A stretch of DNA of 38,488 nucleotides from Phenylobacterium sp. (GCF_030680185.1 NZ_JAUXVZ010000057.1:1-38488); one strand, 5' to 3'. Positions 1 to 9,082 are shown, counted from the first letter of the stretch. Notes: generated by a model not told the origin, from the sequence alone. Numbers and translations are program-made.

Positions 1-118
1 CAGTTCCGAAGAACCATCGCCAGAACACCGCCGCCTGCGTTTCTCTTTCCAATTCAACAATGTCAAAGACCAAACCGGCTTCCGCCAGCCCCGCCAACCT
101 TCCGGCCCCGGCGAGGAG
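1..118 (-). other. probable rRNA operon leader running off the left edge
   Basis: Read on the minus strand, 35-67 holds TTTGACATTGTTGAATTGGA followed by AAGAGAAACGCAGG. This resembles the sequence found upstream of 16S and 23S rRNA in alphaproteobacterial rrn transcripts. It lies just downstream of a near-consensus promoter. No mature rRNA sequence is inside the window, so the rRNA genes would start beyond base 1. The match is from memory of such leaders, not from an alignment. Confidence 0.5.
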
Positions 119-123
119 CGGCG

Positions 124-152
124 TATCTAGTCGCCACCCCGGGACCTGTCAA
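124..152 (-). promoter_or_regulatory. strong sigma-70-type promoter, probably for an rRNA operon
   Basis: On the minus strand, TTGACA (147-152) is followed by exactly 17 bases and TAGATA (124-129). It points leftward into the rRNA-type leader. Upstream, at 159-177, GTCGCAAAA is repeated with a 10-base period, which would place both copies on the same DNA face and add A-rich DNA where an UP element would sit. Confidence 0.6.
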
Positions 153-177
153 TCAGCCTTTTGCGACTTTTTGCGAC

Positions 178-430
178 AACGCCGGTGTGGGTTTCAGGCA
201 ATTCCGGCTGCGCAGTGGGAATTGCCCTTTGCGTTCAGCGGTCTGGCCGGCCGAGGGGCAGGCGACCGGGCTTCGCGCCCTCGGCAGATAGATCGCCAGG
301 CTTGGGCGGCGCACGCCCAGCTCGGGCGTCTGGGCCTTGTGAACAGGCGCTCGCTTGTGTGGAAGCGTCGGCGCCAGACGGCTTCCGCGCCCTGACAGAC
401 CGGTGTTACAGCTTGGCCGAGGATCGGGCT
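178..430. other. non-coding stretch upstream of the transporter gene
   Basis: Together with the leader and promoter this makes a 446-base region without a protein gene. Reading frames through it on either strand have no family resemblance and no ribosome binding site. I see no clear promoter for the downstream transporter; CTGACA near 391-396 is a weak candidate -35 box only. Confidence 0.4.
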
Positions 431-446
431 GGGGAGCGTGACGACC

Positions 447-2102
447 ATGAGCGACAAGACGGCATCCGAGGGCGAGGCCGACGGGGCCCCGTCCATGCGC
501 ACCGTGGTCGTGGCCTCTTCGGCCGGCACGGCCTTCGAGTGGTACGACTTCTTCATCTTCGGGGCGCTGGCCTCGATCATCTCCCGCAACTTCTTCGCCG
601 GCCTGAACGAGACCGCCGGCCTGGTGGCGGCGCTCGCCCTGTTCGGCGCCGGCTTCGCCTTCCGCCCCTTAGGCGCGCTGATCTTCGGGCGGATGGGCGA
701 CCGGGTCGGGCGCAAGGCCGCCTTCCTGGTGACGGTCACCCTGATGGGCGGCGCCACCCTGGCCATCGGCTTTCTGCCCACCTATGCGCAGGCTGGCCTG
801 GTGGGGCCGGCGCTGCTGATCGTGCTGCGCATCCTCCAGGGCCTGGCGCTGGGCGGCGAATATGGCGGCGCCGCCATCTATGTGGCCGAGCATGCGCCCG
901 CCCGCCGCCGCGGCGAGCACACCAGCTGGATCCAGGCCTCGGCCGCCTTCGGCCTCATCGGCGCCCTAGGCGTCATCCTCGTGACCCGCCGCATCCTGGG
1001 GGAAGAGGCCTTCGCCGACTGGGGCTGGCGGGTGCCCTTCCTGTTGTCGGCCGGCCTGCTGGCGGTGTCGATCTTCATGCGCCTGAAGCTAGCCGAGAGC
1101 CCCAGCTTCGCCCGCCTGAAGGCGGCCGGCGAACAGACCAAGGCGCCCTTCGCCGAGGCCTTCGGCCAGTGGCCCAACCTGAAGATCGTTCTCCTGGTGC
1201 TGTTCGCCTTCATGAGCGCCCAGGGCGCGGTCTGGTACACCACCTTCTTCTACGTGCAGATCTTCCTGGAGCGGTTCCTCAAGGTGGAGCCGGCGACGGT
1301 GAACACCCTGATGATCTGCGCCACCCTGGCCAGCGCGCCGCTCTATGTGATGTTCGCCTGGCTGTCGGACCGGGTGGGTCGCAAATGGGTCATGTGGTTT
1401 GGCATGACGCTGGCCCTGCTGGCCTTCTTCCCCGGCTTCAAGGCGCTCACCCTGGCGGCCAATCCGGCGCTCGCCGAGGCTCAGGCCGCGACCCCCGTGG
1501 TGGTGTTCGCCGACCCCGCCGACTGCGCTCTGCAGTTCGATCCCATCGGCCGGGCCCAGTTCACCTCGGCCTGCGACATCGCCAAGACCAGCCTGGCCAA
1601 TGCCGGTGTCTCCTATGAGAACCTCGCCGCCCCGCCCGGCGCGGGCGCCGAGGTGCGGATCGGCCAGACCGTGGTGGTCTCGGCGGACGGCTCCCGCCTG
1701 GATGCTGCGGGCCTGAAGACGGTGCGCGCGCAGGTCGACAGTCAGATCCGCCAGGCCCTGGCCGACAACGGCTATCCGGCCGTGGCCGATCCCGCGCGGA
1801 CCAACTTGGCCGCCGTGTTCGGCATCCTGATGATCTTCGTGGTGGCGGCCACGGCGCTCTATGGGCCCATGGCCGCGGCCCTGGTGGAGCTGTTCCCCAC
1901 CCGCATCCGCTACACGGCCATGTCCCTGCCCTACCATATCGGCACCGGTTGGGTCGGGGGCTTCGTGCCGTTCAGCGCCTTCGCCATCGTGACGGCGACG
2001 GGCAACATCTATTCCGGGCTCTGGTATCCGGTGATCTTTACCGCCATCAGCGTCGTGGTCTGCCTGTTCCTGCCCGAGACCAAGGGAAAGCCGCTGGACT
2101 GA
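447..2102 (+). CDS. MFS transporter, metabolite:H+ symporter (ProP/ShiA-like) family
   Basis: Inner-membrane secondary transporter of about 551 residues. It shows the MHS signatures: SSAGTAFEWYDFFIFG in the first membrane segment, GRMGDRVGRKA in the loop after TM2, and LQGLALGGEYGGAAIYVAEH. A second DRVGRK occurs in the C-terminal half. Substrates of the family are small carboxylates, betaines or sugars; the substrate here cannot be told. The ATG at 447 is chosen because GGGGAG (431-436) is 10 bases upstream; an in-frame GTG at 438 is too close to it. A hydrophilic segment of about 110 residues (roughly 340-450) interrupts the C-terminal half, making the protein longer than the usual 430-450 residues. 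It converges with the minus-strand cysG-like gene 14 bases downstream. Confidence 0.85.
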   Translation: MSDKTASEGEADGAPSMRTVVVASSAGTAFEWYDFFIFGALASIISRNFFAGLNETAGLVAALALFGAGFAFRPLGALIFGRMGDRVGRKAAFLVTVTLMGGATLAIGFLPTYAQAGLVGPALLIVLRILQGLALGGEYGGAAIYVAEHAPARRRGEHTSWIQASAAFGLIGALGVILVTRRILGEEAFADWGWRVPFLLSAGLLAVSIFMRLKLAESPSFARLKAAGEQTKAPFAEAFGQWPNLKIVLLVLFAFMSAQGAVWYTTFFYVQIFLERFLKVEPATVNTLMICATLASAPLYVMFAWLSDRVGRKWVMWFGMTLALLAFFPGFKALTLAANPALAEAQAATPVVVFADPADCALQFDPIGRAQFTSACDIAKTSLANAGVSYENLAAPPGAGAEVRIGQTVVVSADGSRLDAAGLKTVRAQVDSQIRQALADNGYPAVADPARTNLAAVFGILMIFVVAATALYGPMAAALVELFPTRIRYTAMSLPYHIGTGWVGGFVPFSAFAIVTATGNIYSGLWYPVIFTAISVVVCLFLPETKGKPLD

Positions 2103-2116
2103 GCCCGTGCGGGGCC

Positions 2117-3013
2117 TCAGCCCTGGGGCGCAGCCAGCAGGACCTCGACCTCAAGGCCGGACTCCGCAAAGGCGCGGAGGGCGTCAGGGTCGGGCGCCGC
2201 GGTGATCAGGCAGGCGACCTTCAGCCCCTCGCCCACCAGGGCGATCAGCCGCTCGGGCGTCGCTTCGTCAGGCTCCAGCCGCTCGGCGTCCCGCCGGGCC
2301 AGGCCCAGGACCTCGCGGTCGACGTCGGGGGGAACCACCAGCACATCTGCGGCGGCCAGGACGCGGCTGGCGCGCAGGGTCAGCAGGTCGGCGGGGCCAC
2401 GGCCGGCCACGAACTGCAGCCGCCCGGCCTGGGGTCCGTCCTCGCTCAGGGCTTGGCGCAGCAGCGCCTCGGCGGCCTCCATGTTTCCGGCCAGGGCCGC
2501 ATCGGCCGCCGGCCCCTCAAGCGCCTTGCGGAGGAAGGTGCGTCGGCGCGGCAGGTCGGGCAGGGCCTCGCGCACCTCGTCCTGCATCTTGCGGAACAGG
2601 GCGGCGATCCGGCCGGTGCCCTCGGGGATGCGGGCCTCGATGGTGTTGCGCAGCAGCGTCGCCAGCATGGGCGAGGCGCCGCCGGTGCCTACGGCGGCCA
2701 CCACCTCGCCGCGGTCGATCACCGCCGGCGTGGTGAAGTCGCAGAGGCCTGGTCGGTCGACCACATTGACCGGGACGTGGGCGGCCCGGGCGGCGGTTGC
2801 TGCGGCCTGCACGAAGAGATCATCGGAACTGGCCACGAAAACAAGGCTCGCCCCGGCATAGGTTCCGGCGAGAAAGGCCTCAGGCCCCTCCACCCGCACC
2901 AGTCGCGCTGGCGAACCATCGAACAGCCGGGCCTTGGCCTCGGCGCCCTCGCCTGAGCCGGCCACGACGATCTTGGCGCCGGCCAGGGGGAAGTAGGCGG
3001 GGAAGGCGTCCAA
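2117..3013 (-). CDS. cysG: siroheme synthase N-terminal type (precorrin-2 dehydrogenase/ferrochelatase) with short SUMT remnant
   Basis: The first ~210 residues match the CysG/Met8 module, which oxidises precorrin-2 and inserts iron to make siroheme. Visible are the nucleotide-binding start (GAKIVVAGSGEGAEAKARLF), VNVVDRPGLCDF and VGTGGASPMLATLLR. From about residue 213, FVAGRGPADLLTLRASRVL resembles the start of the uroporphyrinogen methyltransferase domain, but only ~85 residues follow where a full domain has ~250. The protein (298 residues) is therefore between the single-domain enzyme and full CysG (~460). The methyltransferase would have to be supplied elsewhere. The symbol is used for the N-terminal function only. 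It is separated by a few bases from the lipoprotein and cytochrome c genes upstream on the same strand and may be cotranscribed. Confidence 0.75.
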   Translation of the reverse strand: MDAFPAYFPLAGAKIVVAGSGEGAEAKARLFDGSPARLVRVEGPEAFLAGTYAGASLVFVASSDDLFVQAAATAARAAHVPVNVVDRPGLCDFTTPAVIDRGEVVAAVGTGGASPMLATLLRNTIEARIPEGTGRIAALFRKMQDEVREALPDLPRRRTFLRKALEGPAADAALAGNMEAAEALLRQALSEDGPQAGRLQFVAGRGPADLLTLRASRVLAAADVLVVPPDVDREVLGLARRDAERLEPDEATPERLIALVGEGLKVACLITAAPDPDALRAFAESGLEVEVLLAAPQG

Positions 3014-3028
3014 GCGTGCAGCTCCTTG

Positions 3029-3400
3029 TCAGCCTGTTTTGCAGGCCCGATAGGGCGCCCCGGCCGCCCCGTCCAGGCTCGCCTCCACGCCCTTGGTGAA
3101 GAGATCGACGCCGCCGCCGGAGAAGCGCGCGCCAGAGGCCGAAGGCGTGTGGGGCAGCCGATAGGACCGGCCGCCGGCCTGGACCACCACATGCTCGCCC
3201 GACAGGGCGTAGGCGGCCACGAAGCGTTTGCCGCCCTGGCACGCATAGGTCATGGGCGCGTCCGTGGCGTCTTCGGGACTGATGCTGACCCGGCCGCCCG
3301 AAAAGCCCGGCGCCGCGGCAGGCGGGCCGACGGTGGAGCAGGCCGCAAGGCTGAGGCCCAGCAAGGCCACGCTCAGGACGAGACGGACGGGGGAAATCAT
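3029..3400 (-). CDS. MliC-family lipoprotein (putative lysozyme inhibitor)
   Basis: A 123-residue predicted lipoprotein. The signal peptide ends in the lipobox LAAC with the lipidated Cys at 21. The C-terminal ~75 residues (YACQGGKRFVAAY...YRACK) match the MliC/PliC fold, a small beta-barrel that blocks c-type lysozyme, with two Cys (54 and 120) placed to form a disulfide. It would be anchored in the outer membrane facing the periplasm. Its ATG overlaps the stop of the upstream cytochrome c gene (ATGA at 3397-3400), so translation is probably coupled. The family call rests on this motif pattern; confidence in a secreted lipoprotein is higher than in lysozyme inhibition. Confidence 0.7.
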   Translation of the reverse strand: MISPVRLVLSVALLGLSLAACSTVGPPAAAPGFSGGRVSISPEDATDAPMTYACQGGKRFVAAYALSGEHVVVQAGGRSYRLPHTPSASGARFSGGGVDLFTKGVEASLDGAAGAPYRACKTG

Positions 3401-3762
3401 TTGAGCGTCTTCAGATAGGTCACGATGGCCGCGCGGTTCTCGGCGTTGGGGACGGCGACCATCATGCGCGTGCCAGGCGCGAAGGCCATCGGCTTCGCCA
3501 GATAGGCGTCCAGAGCCGCGTCGGTCCAGGTTCCGCTCTTGGCCTTGAGGCCCGCCGAATAGGCGTAGTCGTCGCGCCCGGCGATGTCGGCGCCGGCCAC
3601 GCCTGCGAGGGTCGGCCCCATCGGCGTGCTCTTGGCCCCGTGGCAGGTCTTGCACTGCAGGTTGAACAGCTGCGCGCCGTCAGCGGCGAAGGACGGGCTG
3701 GCACCCATGAGGCCCGCGGCGAAGGCGAGGCTGGCCAGGACGGGAAGGGCGGGACGGATCAT
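3397..3762 (-). CDS. class I cytochrome c, exported
   Basis: A 121-residue single-haem c-type cytochrome. A Sec signal peptide (cleavage about after ASPSFA, residue 26) precedes the haem site CKTCH (Cys37, Cys40, His41). PGTRMM near residues 97-101 supplies the methionine ligand, probably Met100. The layout is that of small cytochrome c2/c550-like electron carriers in the periplasm. It is divergent from the Mo-hydroxylase genes that begin 177 bases away; exported Mo-hydroxylases of the IorAB type commonly pass electrons to c-type cytochromes, so this protein is a plausible partner, by inference only. It may equally serve general respiration. Confidence 0.88.
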   Translation of the reverse strand: MIRPALPVLASLAFAAGLMGASPSFAADGAQLFNLQCKTCHGAKSTPMGPTLAGVAGADIAGRDDYAYSAGLKAKSGTWTDAALDAYLAKPMAFAPGTRMMVAVPNAENRAAIVTYLKTLK

Positions 3763-3825
3763 CTGGTCTCCGGGTGGTCGGCCGCATGGCGCAGGTCAAC
3801 ATAGGCGAGCTTCAGGCCGATGACA

Positions 3826-3843
3826 GGGCGCAAAGGGCGCAAA
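3826..3843. repeat. tandem 9-base repeat GGGCGCAAA x2
   Basis: Two perfect adjacent copies (3826-3834 and 3835-3843) followed by GGTCAC lie in the 176-base gap between the divergent cytochrome c and Mo-hydroxylase genes. The wording resembles the GACGCAAAGGACACGAAG block at 15960-15978. It may be a remnant of the same repeat family or a regulator site. Confidence 0.4.
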
Positions 3844-3938
3844 GGTCACAGGCCTCAAGTCCGTTCGGCGACACTTACGCTTCCGAACCTGCGGGCCTAT
3901 GTTCAAGGTGAAGCTGGACGCTCGATCAGGGGAAAGCC

Positions 3939-4424
3939 ATGGCCGCGACGCTGGACGTGAATGGAAAGCCGCTTTCTGTACAGGCGGCCGACGATACGCC
4001 CCTGTTGTGGGTGCTGCGAGATGAACTGGGCCTGACCGGAACCAAATATGGATGTGGGATCGCCCAGTGCGGCGCCTGCACGGTTCTGGCCGACGGCGCC
4101 CCCATCCGATCGTGCCTGACACCCATCGCCGCCGTGACCGGCGCCAAGATCACCACAATCGAGGGCCTTGAGGGCCGTCACCGGCTGCAGGAGGCCTGGG
4201 TCAGGCTGGACGTGCCCCAGTGCGGCTACTGCCAGTCGGGCCAGATCATGTCGGCCGTGGCCCTGCTGGAACAGTCGCCCCAGCCCACCGACGACGAGAT
4301 CGATGCGGCCATGAGCGGCAATATCTGTCGCTGCGGCGCCTATCAGCGCATCCATGCGGCGATCAAGGACGCGGCCGGCCAGCCAGCCCCTGGCCAGACC
4401 ACCGACAGCCAGACTCAAGCCTGA
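3939..4424 (+). CDS. (2Fe-2S)-binding small subunit of a Mo-hydroxylase (IorA/CoxS type)
   Basis: 161-residue electron-transfer subunit of the xanthine dehydrogenase/aldehyde oxidoreductase family. The N-terminal plant-type ferredoxin cluster uses Cys39, Cys44, Cys47 and Cys59 (CGIAQCGAC). The C-terminal helical cluster uses CGYC (95, 98) and CRC (130, 132). GGGGAAA sits just before the ATG at 3939. The partner large subunit starts 16 bases after its stop, giving a two-subunit IorAB-like layout without a separate FAD subunit. It has no export signal of its own; in this family it is carried out folded with the Tat-targeted large subunit. The natural substrate (aldehyde or N-heterocycle) cannot be told. 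Confidence 0.92.
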   Translation: MAATLDVNGKPLSVQAADDTPLLWVLRDELGLTGTKYGCGIAQCGACTVLADGAPIRSCLTPIAAVTGAKITTIEGLEGRHRLQEAWVRLDVPQCGYCQSGQIMSAVALLEQSPQPTDDEIDAAMSGNICRCGAYQRIHAAIKDAAGQPAPGQTTDSQTQA

Positions 4425-4440
4425 ACCGGCGGGGACAGCC

Positions 4441-6639
4441 ATGAACGCACCCTTTGACCGTCGCCGCGCCCAGGCCGGCCCTTCCCGCCGCGACGTGATC
4501 GTCACGGCCACCGCCGCGGGCGGCGCCCTGCTGGTGGGATGCTCGCCGACCAACCTGATGGCGCTCGGCGCCGAGAACGAGGTCGGCGCCTTCGGACCCT
4601 TTGTGAAGATCGCGCCGGACGGGGCGGTCAGCGTGGTCTGCAAGCACATCGAGTTTGGCCAGGGCAACCATGCCGGCCTCGCCGCCATCGTCGCCGAGGA
4701 GCTGGACGCCGACTGGGCCCGGGTCGGCTGGGAGCACGCCCCGGCCAACGCCAGGCTCTACGCCAACGGCGCCATGGGCGCGCAGCTCACCGGCGGCTCC
4801 TCGGCGATCAACAATTCCTGGGATCAGCTGCGCAAGGCCGGCGCCGCCGCCCGCGCCATGTTCGTCCAGGCCGCCGCCGCCCGCTGGGATGTGGCCGAAG
4901 GCGAGATCACCGTGGAGAACGGGGTGGTCAGCCACGCCGCCTCTGGCCGCACCACTGACTTCCGCGAGCTGCTGCCCGATGCGGCCAGGCTCACCCCGCC
5001 GGCCGAACCGACGCTGAAGGATCCCGCCCGCTTCACCCTGATCGGAACCGACCGGGTGCGGCGCAAGGACAGCCTGGCCAAGAGCACCGGCCAGACCCGT
5101 TTCACCATGGACGTCCAGGCCGACGACCTGCTGGTGGCCATGGTCGCCCACCCGCCCCGGTTCGGCGCCAAGGTGGCGAGCTTTGATGCGGCGGCGGCCA
5201 AGGCCGTGCCCGGCGTGGTCGAGGTCTATGAAATCCCCACCGGCGTCGCCGTGGTGGCCAGCAACACCTGGGCCGCCAAGCAGGGCCGCGACGCGCTGAC
5301 CGTCACCTGGAATGAGGACAAGGCCGAGACCCGCAGCTCGACCGACATCCTCGTGCGCTTCCAGGGCCTGGCCAGCGGCTCGGCCGATCTGGCCGAAGGC
5401 GAGGAATGGCAGGCCTTCGAGAGCCAGGGCGACGCCGCCAGCCAGACGGGCGACGCCCTCGAGATCGGCTACGACTTCCCCTATCTCGCCCATGCCACCA
5501 TGGAGCCCATGAACTGCGTGGCCCAGGTGTCGGGCAACAAGGCCAGGCTCACCTTCGCCTCCCAGGGGCCGACCCTGGACCAGCTCAATGTCGCCAAGGT
5601 CGTGCTCAACCTGCCCGGCTCGGTGGAGATCGAGACCCTGCCGGCCGGCGGCTCATTCGGCCGGCGGGCCAACTTCCAGTCCGACTTCGTGGTCGAATGC
5701 GTCGAGATCGCCAAGAAGGTCGGCAAGAACCGGCCGGTGAAGCTGGTCTGGACCCGCGAAGACGACATGGCGGCGGGCTATTTCCGCCCCCTGGTCCACC
5801 ACCGGGTGCGGGTGACCACCGACGCCGAGGGCTATCCGGCCGCCTGGACCCATCGCATCGTCACCCAGTCGATCATGAAGGGCGCCCCCATGCGCGGCGG
5901 CGGCGTTGACGAAAGCGCGGTCGAAGGCGCCAAGGGCTCGCCCTACCTTGCGGCCACGCCCCACGTGGACGCCCAGTTGCTGACGCCGGATATCGGCGTG
6001 CCGGTGCTGTGGTGGCGTTCGGTGGGTGCGACCCACACCGCCTATGTCATGGAGCACACCATCGACCAGCTGGCCCGCAGGGCCGGCCAGGATCCCGTCG
6101 ACTACCGCCGCGCCCTCTATCGGAAGGCCGACGCCAAGCGGCATCTGGCCGTCCTCGACCTGGCGGCAGAGAAGTCCGGCTGGGCGACGCCTGCGTCCGA
6201 AGGCTGGACCCGCGGCGTGGCGGTGCACGAATGCTTCGGCTCGGTCGTCGCCCAGGTGGCCGAGGTGAGGATGGAGAATGGCGAGCCCAAGGTCGGCCGC
6301 GTGGTCACCGCCATCGACTGCGGCACGGCCATCTCGCCCGACCAAATCGCCGCCCAGATGGAGGGCGGGACCTGCTATGGCCTGTCCGCCGCCCTCTATG
6401 GCGAGGTGACCCTGACCGAGGGCCGGGTCGACCAGACCAACTTCGACACCTACCGGGTCCTGCGCCACAGCGAAGCCCCCAAGGTCGAGACCTACATCGT
6501 CGCCCAGCCTGCCGGCGCCCACCCCACCGGCGTCGGCGAACCCGGCACGCCTGTGATCGGCCCGGCCGTGGCCAACGCCCTGCTGGCCCTGACCGGCGAC
6601 GCGATCACGGCGCAGCCGTTTGTGAGGGCGCAGGCCTAG
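4441..6639 (+). CDS. molybdopterin-binding large subunit, xanthine dehydrogenase/aldehyde oxidoreductase family (IorB-like)
   Basis: 732-residue catalytic subunit that hydroxylates a carbon next to a carbonyl or ring nitrogen with water as oxygen source. A twin-arginine signal is visible ([21 protein letters not shown] at 16-17), so the folded enzyme is exported or membrane-attached. Family motifs include [17 protein letters not shown] and, near the end, [18 protein letters not shown], with Glu700 in the position of the catalytic glutamate. The ATG at 4441 follows GGGGACAGCC; earlier in-frame starts lie inside the small-subunit gene. Its TAG interlocks with the stop of the convergent MocA-like gene (CTAG at 6636-6639). 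Subunit composition matches isoquinoline 1-oxidoreductase-type enzymes. Confidence 0.9.
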   Translation: MNAPFDRRRAQAGPSRRDVIVTATAAGGALLVGCSPTNLMALGAENEVGAFGPFVKIAPDGAVSVVCKHIEFGQGNHAGLAAIVAEELDADWARVGWEHAPANARLYANGAMGAQLTGGSSAINNSWDQLRKAGAAARAMFVQAAAARWDVAEGEITVENGVVSHAASGRTTDFRELLPDAARLTPPAEPTLKDPARFTLIGTDRVRRKDSLAKSTGQTRFTMDVQADDLLVAMVAHPPRFGAKVASFDAAAAKAVPGVVEVYEIPTGVAVVASNTWAAKQGRDALTVTWNEDKAETRSSTDILVRFQGLASGSADLAEGEEWQAFESQGDAASQTGDALEIGYDFPYLAHATMEPMNCVAQVSGNKARLTFASQGPTLDQLNVAKVVLNLPGSVEIETLPAGGSFGRRANFQSDFVVECVEIAKKVGKNRPVKLVWTREDDMAAGYFRPLVHHRVRVTTDAEGYPAAWTHRIVTQSIMKGAPMRGGGVDESAVEGAKGSPYLAATPHVDAQLLTPDIGVPVLWWRSVGATHTAYVMEHTIDQLARRAGQDPVDYRRALYRKADAKRHLAVLDLAAEKSGWATPASEGWTRGVAVHECFGSVVAQVAEVRMENGEPKVGRVVTAIDCGTAISPDQIAAQMEGGTCYGLSAALYGEVTLTEGRVDQTNFDTYRVLRHSEAPKVETYIVAQPAGAHPTGVGEPGTPVIGPAVANALLALTGDAITAQPFVRAQA

Positions 6640-7256
6640 CCAGCCAGGTCCCCTGGCTGATCGACGTCGAACAGCACGCCCGCGTCGTCGGTCTCGATAA
6701 GCGCCAGGCGCGGCCCCAGGCCCGCCAGCGCGGCGCGGGCGCCCTCGTCGCCTGAGGCCTGGCGGAGGGGGGCGAAGAGTCCTGCCCCGAACAGCACCGG
6801 ATGACCCCGGCGGCCGCCGCAGACCGGGGCCGCCGCCGCGGCGCCGGTTTCCACCGCCTCGACCAGGCGCGGTAGGACAGCCGTGGGTATCCTCGGCATG
6901 TCCCCCAGAAAAACGAAGGCGCCGGCGCTGTCCGCCGGCAGCAGGGCCGCCCCGGCGCGAAGGGAGGCGCCCATGCCCTCGGCGTGGTCGGCGGCGTGGA
7001 CGATCTGCAGACGCCCCCCTTGGCCCTGACGTTCGGCGAAGGCCCTTGCGGCCGTCGCCACGTCTGCGGCCTCCGATCCCGTCACCAGGATGATCGTCGA
7101 AGCCGGGCTGGCGAACGCCGCCTTCAACGCGCCGTCGAGCAGAACCCCGTCCTCGAACGGCGCCAGCAGTTTGCGGCCGCCGAACCGGCGACCGGCGCCA
7201 GCCGCCAGGACAATGGCGCTCCAGGCCGCCTGATTGCGCTCCACCCCTGTCGCCAT
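6636..7256 (-). CDS. mocA: MobA/MocA-like nucleotidyltransferase (molybdenum cofactor CTP transferase)
   Basis: 206-residue NTP transferase fold. The nucleotide-binding loop is [15 protein letters not shown] (residues 18-32), and FLGDMPRI supplies the metal-binding Asp region. MocA adds CMP to molybdopterin to make the cytosine-dinucleotide cofactor used by xanthine dehydrogenase-family enzymes; MobA adds GMP. Its position between the Mo-hydroxylase and moaA favours the MocA role. It is divergent from moaA with only 31 bases between the two starts, so their promoters must overlap or lie inside the coding sequences. The substrate nucleotide is inferred from context. Confidence 0.8.
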   Translation of the reverse strand: MATGVERNQAAWSAIVLAAGAGRRFGGRKLLAPFEDGVLLDGALKAAFASPASTIILVTGSEAADVATAARAFAERQGQGGRLQIVHAADHAEGMGASLRAGAALLPADSAGAFVFLGDMPRIPTAVLPRLVEAVETGAAAAAPVCGGRRGHPVLFGAGLFAPLRQASGDEGARAALAGLGPRLALIETDDAGVLFDVDQPGDLAG

Positions 7257-7287
7257 CGCCTGCCCTCACCTATGTTGGTCAAACGCC

Positions 7288-8328
7288 ATGACGCCTTACG
7301 ACGCCCCATCTTCGCAAGCGCCAGCCGCCACGGCGGCGCCCCTGATCGACGGCTTTGGCCGGACGGTGACCTATTTGCGGGTCTCGGTCACCGATCGGTG
7401 TGACCTGCGCTGCGTCTACTGCATGGCCGAGCACATGGTCTTCCTGCCCAAGAAGGACCTGCTGACGCTTGAGGAACTGGACCGGGTCAGCAGCGCCTTC
7501 ATCGCGCTCGGCGTGCGCAAGCTGCGGATCACCGGCGGCGAGCCCCTGGTGCGCAAGGGCGTGATGAACTTGATCGAGGGCCTGTCGCGGCATCTGAAGT
7601 CCGGGGCGCTGGATGAGCTGACCCTGACCACCAACGGCACCCGCCTGGCGGAGTTCGCCGAGCCCCTGGCGGCCGCCGGCGTGCGGCGGATCAACGTCTC
7701 CATCGACACCCGCAAGCCCGACCTGTTCCGCCGCCTGACCCGCGGCGGCGACGTGACCAAGGTGCTGGCCGGCATCAAGGCCGCGCAAGACGCGGGCATC
7801 GCCGTCAAGATCAACGCCGTGGCCCTGGCGCAGGACAACGCTGCGGAACTGCCCGACCTGATCGCCTGGGCGCACGGCGAGGGCCTCGACGCCACCCTGA
7901 TCGAGACCATGCCGCTGGGCGAGATCGAGGAAGACCGCACCGACCAGTTCTTGTCGCTGGCCAAGGTGCGTCAGGAGCTGGAGAGCTTCTGGACCCTGGA
8001 GGACATTCCCCTCTCCACCGGCGGCCCCGCCCGCTATGTCCGGGTGGCCGAGACCGGCGGACGGCTGGGCTTCATCACGCCGATGACCCACAACTTCTGC
8101 GAGGGCTGCAACCGGGTGCGCCTGACCTGCACCGGCACCCTGCACACCTGCTTAGGGCAGGAGGACGCCAGCGACCTGCGGGCCGTCCTGCGCGCCGGCG
8201 CCGATGACGCCGCCCTGGTGGACGCCATCCGCCTGGCGGTGGACGGCAAGCCCAAGGGCCACGACTTCCGGATCGAGCGGTCCGCCGCCCCGGCGCTCGC
8301 CCGCCACATGTCAACCACCGGAGGCTGA
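7288..8328 (+). CDS. moaA: GTP 3',8-cyclase MoaA
   Basis: 346-residue radical SAM enzyme that converts GTP to 3',8-cyclo-7,8-dihydro-GTP, the first step of molybdenum cofactor synthesis. The SAM cluster is formed by Cys38, Cys42 and Cys45 ([10 protein letters not shown]). The C-terminal cluster is formed by CEGC plus a downstream Cys ([11 protein letters not shown], then HTCLG). The essential terminal Gly-Gly is present (STTGG). Start ATG at 7288 puts the conserved [18 protein letters not shown] at the usual distance; an earlier in-frame start at 7234 would overlap the divergent gene. The ribosome binding site is weak. First gene of a compact moaADEBC-moeA operon. Confidence 0.96.
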   Translation: MTPYDAPSSQAPAATAAPLIDGFGRTVTYLRVSVTDRCDLRCVYCMAEHMVFLPKKDLLTLEELDRVSSAFIALGVRKLRITGGEPLVRKGVMNLIEGLSRHLKSGALDELTLTTNGTRLAEFAEPLAAAGVRRINVSIDTRKPDLFRRLTRGGDVTKVLAGIKAAQDAGIAVKINAVALAQDNAAELPDLIAWAHGEGLDATLIETMPLGEIEEDRTDQFLSLAKVRQELESFWTLEDIPLSTGGPARYVRVAETGGRLGFITPMTHNFCEGCNRVRLTCTGTLHTCLGQEDASDLRAVLRAGADDAALVDAIRLAVDGKPKGHDFRIERSAAPALARHMSTTGG

Positions 8329-8332
8329 GGCC

Positions 8333-8578
8333 GTGACCCGGGTCCTGCTGTTTGGTCGCCTGAGCGACATCGCCGGCTGGCGGGAAAAGACCCTGGAGCC
8401 GGCGCCCGCCCGCCTCTCCGATCTCCGCGCCCTGTTGGCCGCCGACGACGCCGCCCTGGGCGAGGCCCTGGCCGCGCCGGGTGTCCAGGTGGCGCTGGAC
8501 CAGGTGCTGGCGCGCGATGACGCGCCCCTGTCGGCCCGCTCCGAAGTCGCCTTCCTGCCGCCCATGAGCGGGGGCTAG
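8333..8578 (+). CDS. moaD: molybdopterin synthase sulfur carrier subunit MoaD
   Basis: 81-residue ubiquitin-like protein whose C-terminal Gly-Gly (PMSGG) is activated and thiocarboxylated to donate sulfur to the molybdopterin precursor. It begins VLLFGRLSDIAG and ends VAFLPPMSGG, as in the family. The start is GTG at 8333, four bases after the moaA stop, with GAGG overlapping the end of moaA as ribosome binding site. It works with MoaE, encoded 6 bases downstream. Confidence 0.92.
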   Translation: MTRVLLFGRLSDIAGWREKTLEPAPARLSDLRALLAADDAALGEALAAPGVQVALDQVLARDDAPLSARSEVAFLPPMSGG

Positions 8579-8584
8579 CGGCTG

Positions 8585-9025
8585 ATGATCAGCCTCACCG
8601 ACCAGGGCTTCGATCCCGGCCCCCTGCTGTCGGGCTTCTGCCGCGGGCGGGCCGAGACCGGCGCGGTGGCGAGCTTCACGGGCCTGGCCCGCGCCGAGGG
8701 CGGCGAGACCAGGATCCTGGAGCTGGAGGCCTATCCCGGCTTCACCGAGACGCAGATTGGCGCCATCGCCGAGACGGCCAAGACGCGGTTCGAACTTCAC
8801 GACCTGATGATCGTCCACCGCATCGGCCAGATCGCGCCGGGCGAGCCTATCGTCTTCGTGGCCACGGCCGCGGCCCACCGCCGAGCGGCGTTCGAGGCGT
8901 GCGACTATCTGATGGACTATCTGAAAAGCCGCGCCCCCTTCTGGAAGAAGGAGCATGGCCCCGACGGCGCCCGCTGGATCGAACCCCGGGCGCAGGACCA
9001 CGAGGATATCGCCCGCTGGGCATGA
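8585..9025 (+). CDS. moaE: molybdopterin synthase catalytic subunit MoaE
   Basis: 146 residues, normal for MoaE. It transfers two sulfurs from MoaD thiocarboxylate to cyclic pyranopterin monophosphate to form the dithiolene. Visible family features are GAVASFTGLAR near residue 26, the EAYPGF segment, the HRIG loop, and the PFWKKE motif near residue 118 that carries the active-site lysine. It sits between moaD and moaB in a single-direction operon. Confidence 0.95.
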   Translation: MISLTDQGFDPGPLLSGFCRGRAETGAVASFTGLARAEGGETRILELEAYPGFTETQIGAIAETAKTRFELHDLMIVHRIGQIAPGEPIVFVATAAAHRRAAFEACDYLMDYLKSRAPFWKKEHGPDGARWIEPRAQDHEDIARWA

Positions 9026-9082
9026 CGGGGCGCCCCGCCCCGGCTAGAACGTCGCCAGACACCTGACCCCAAGGAGCCGATC

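Noticed and set aside
159..177. Start of a CRISPR-like or phage attachment repeat
   Set aside because: Only two 9-base copies, no spacers, and placed exactly upstream of a promoter.
161..1618. Long Arg/Pro-rich open frame overlapping the transporter gene
   Set aside because: It is a shifted-frame shadow of the MFS gene; the protein is low in family-like features and the other frame is clearly a transporter.
6636..6639. Interlocked stop codons (also 13196-13199) as special signals
   Set aside because: Such CTAG/TTAG convergent overlaps are common in compact genomes.
7257..7287. Molybdenum cofactor riboswitch before moaA
   Set aside because: Only 31 bases separate the divergent starts, too short for that RNA.
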